From Henckelia pumila (taxonomy: Eukaryota; Streptophyta; Magnoliopsida; Lamiales; Gesneriaceae), in assembly GCF_033568475.1 (NCBI RefSeq), contig NC_133120.1, positions 83,904,151 through 83,968,150 on the forward strand: a stretch of DNA of 64,000 bases, in the 5' to 3' direction. Numbering within the stretch: position 1 is the stretch's first letter; each line of letters begins with the position of its first letter. Below, piece after piece: positions 63,706 through 64,000 of this stretch. The translations under genes and the position numbers were made by a program. The notes beneath the pieces are model-generated. The model was given only the letters and a program-made list of their open reading frames with translations. It made no database searches and was not told the DNA's origin.

Positions 63706-64000
63706 TGTAGTAGCCTGTACCCAAAATCAGTGATTAAGTGTTAATCAATTCATTAATCCTATTAATTAAGAGTAAACATGAATAAGGGAACTCTTAATGG
63801 GTTAACGGAGTTCGGAATTGGATTCAGAACACTTGAAAATGGTTTGAGGGTCATTGAGTTCGGAGGCTCCGAAATCAAGGTTCGGACGATCTGAAGTCAG
63901 GGTTTGGACGATCCGAAGAGTGGTTCGGACGCTCCGAATGTGCTGCCGACAGTCATCATGGATGATGTCATCATGCTGACATAAGCAATGACGTAATATC
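63706..64000. mobile_element. Start of another LTR insertion, cut by the window end
   Basis: The copia integrase frame stops matching at TGTAGTAGCCTGTACC (63706), a plausible LTR start. The stretch then carries repeated ttcggacgatccgaa-type words (about 63880-63940), common in plant LTRs. The other end is not visible. Confidence 0.5.

Overview
The window is nuclear DNA of a flowering plant. Its genes have GT-AG introns, their closest relatives (recognised from memory) are Arabidopsis proteins, the spacers are AT-rich, and there are large nested LTR retrotransposons typical of a eudicot. An asterid is possible, but nothing in the sequence fixes the order or species.

Layout. Bases 1-5121 hold a broken minus-strand Ty3/gypsy (chromovirus-type) element with a ~3 kb LTR, abutting a ~1 kb inverted-repeat element (5122-6123). 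Genes follow: UTP12/WDR3 (+, 7522-13524, 12 exons), an alpha-expansin (-, 13913-15405, 3 exons) and a DUF1992 protein (-, 16453-18431, 3 exons). Bases 18686-35592 are one compound Ty3/gypsy Tat-type insertion flanked by a 5-bp target duplication. It consists of LTR, gag-pol, three tandem arrays, an antisense extra ORF split by another LTR element, a second LTR, a second partial gag and an LTR end piece. It appears to sit in the end of a small Helitron-like element.

The second gene block is EMB175-type PPR-DYW (+, 36184-38877), a GT47 exostosin-family glycosyltransferase (+, 43675-45968, 4 exons), a Myb/SANT-like (trihelix-type) transcription factor (+, 49455-50900), a trihelix-UMP kinase fusion (+, 51473-54772, 7 exons) and PXC1, an LRR receptor-like kinase (-, 56335-58394, 2 exons). 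Non-autonomous DNA elements lie between them: a 1.43-kb Mutator-like foldback with a 9-bp target duplication, a small (TA)n-flanked palindrome, and a hAT-like element with an 8-bp duplication. Bases ~59940-64000 are a broken Ty1/copia element containing a probable solo LTR and, at the window end, the start of another LTR.

The genes do not form one pathway. UTP12 (ribosome biogenesis) and the trihelix-UMP kinase both have a telo-box just upstream. Expansin, GT47 and PXC1 all concern cell walls, but their nearness may be chance. Two gene pairs match neighbouring Arabidopsis locus numbers (At5g03795/At5g03800 and At3g10030/At3g10040), which suggests conserved microsynteny. I found no convincing undescribed system. 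The most interesting items are the domain fusion, the DYW domain lacking its catalytic glutamate, and the compound retrotransposon with its satellite-like arrays.
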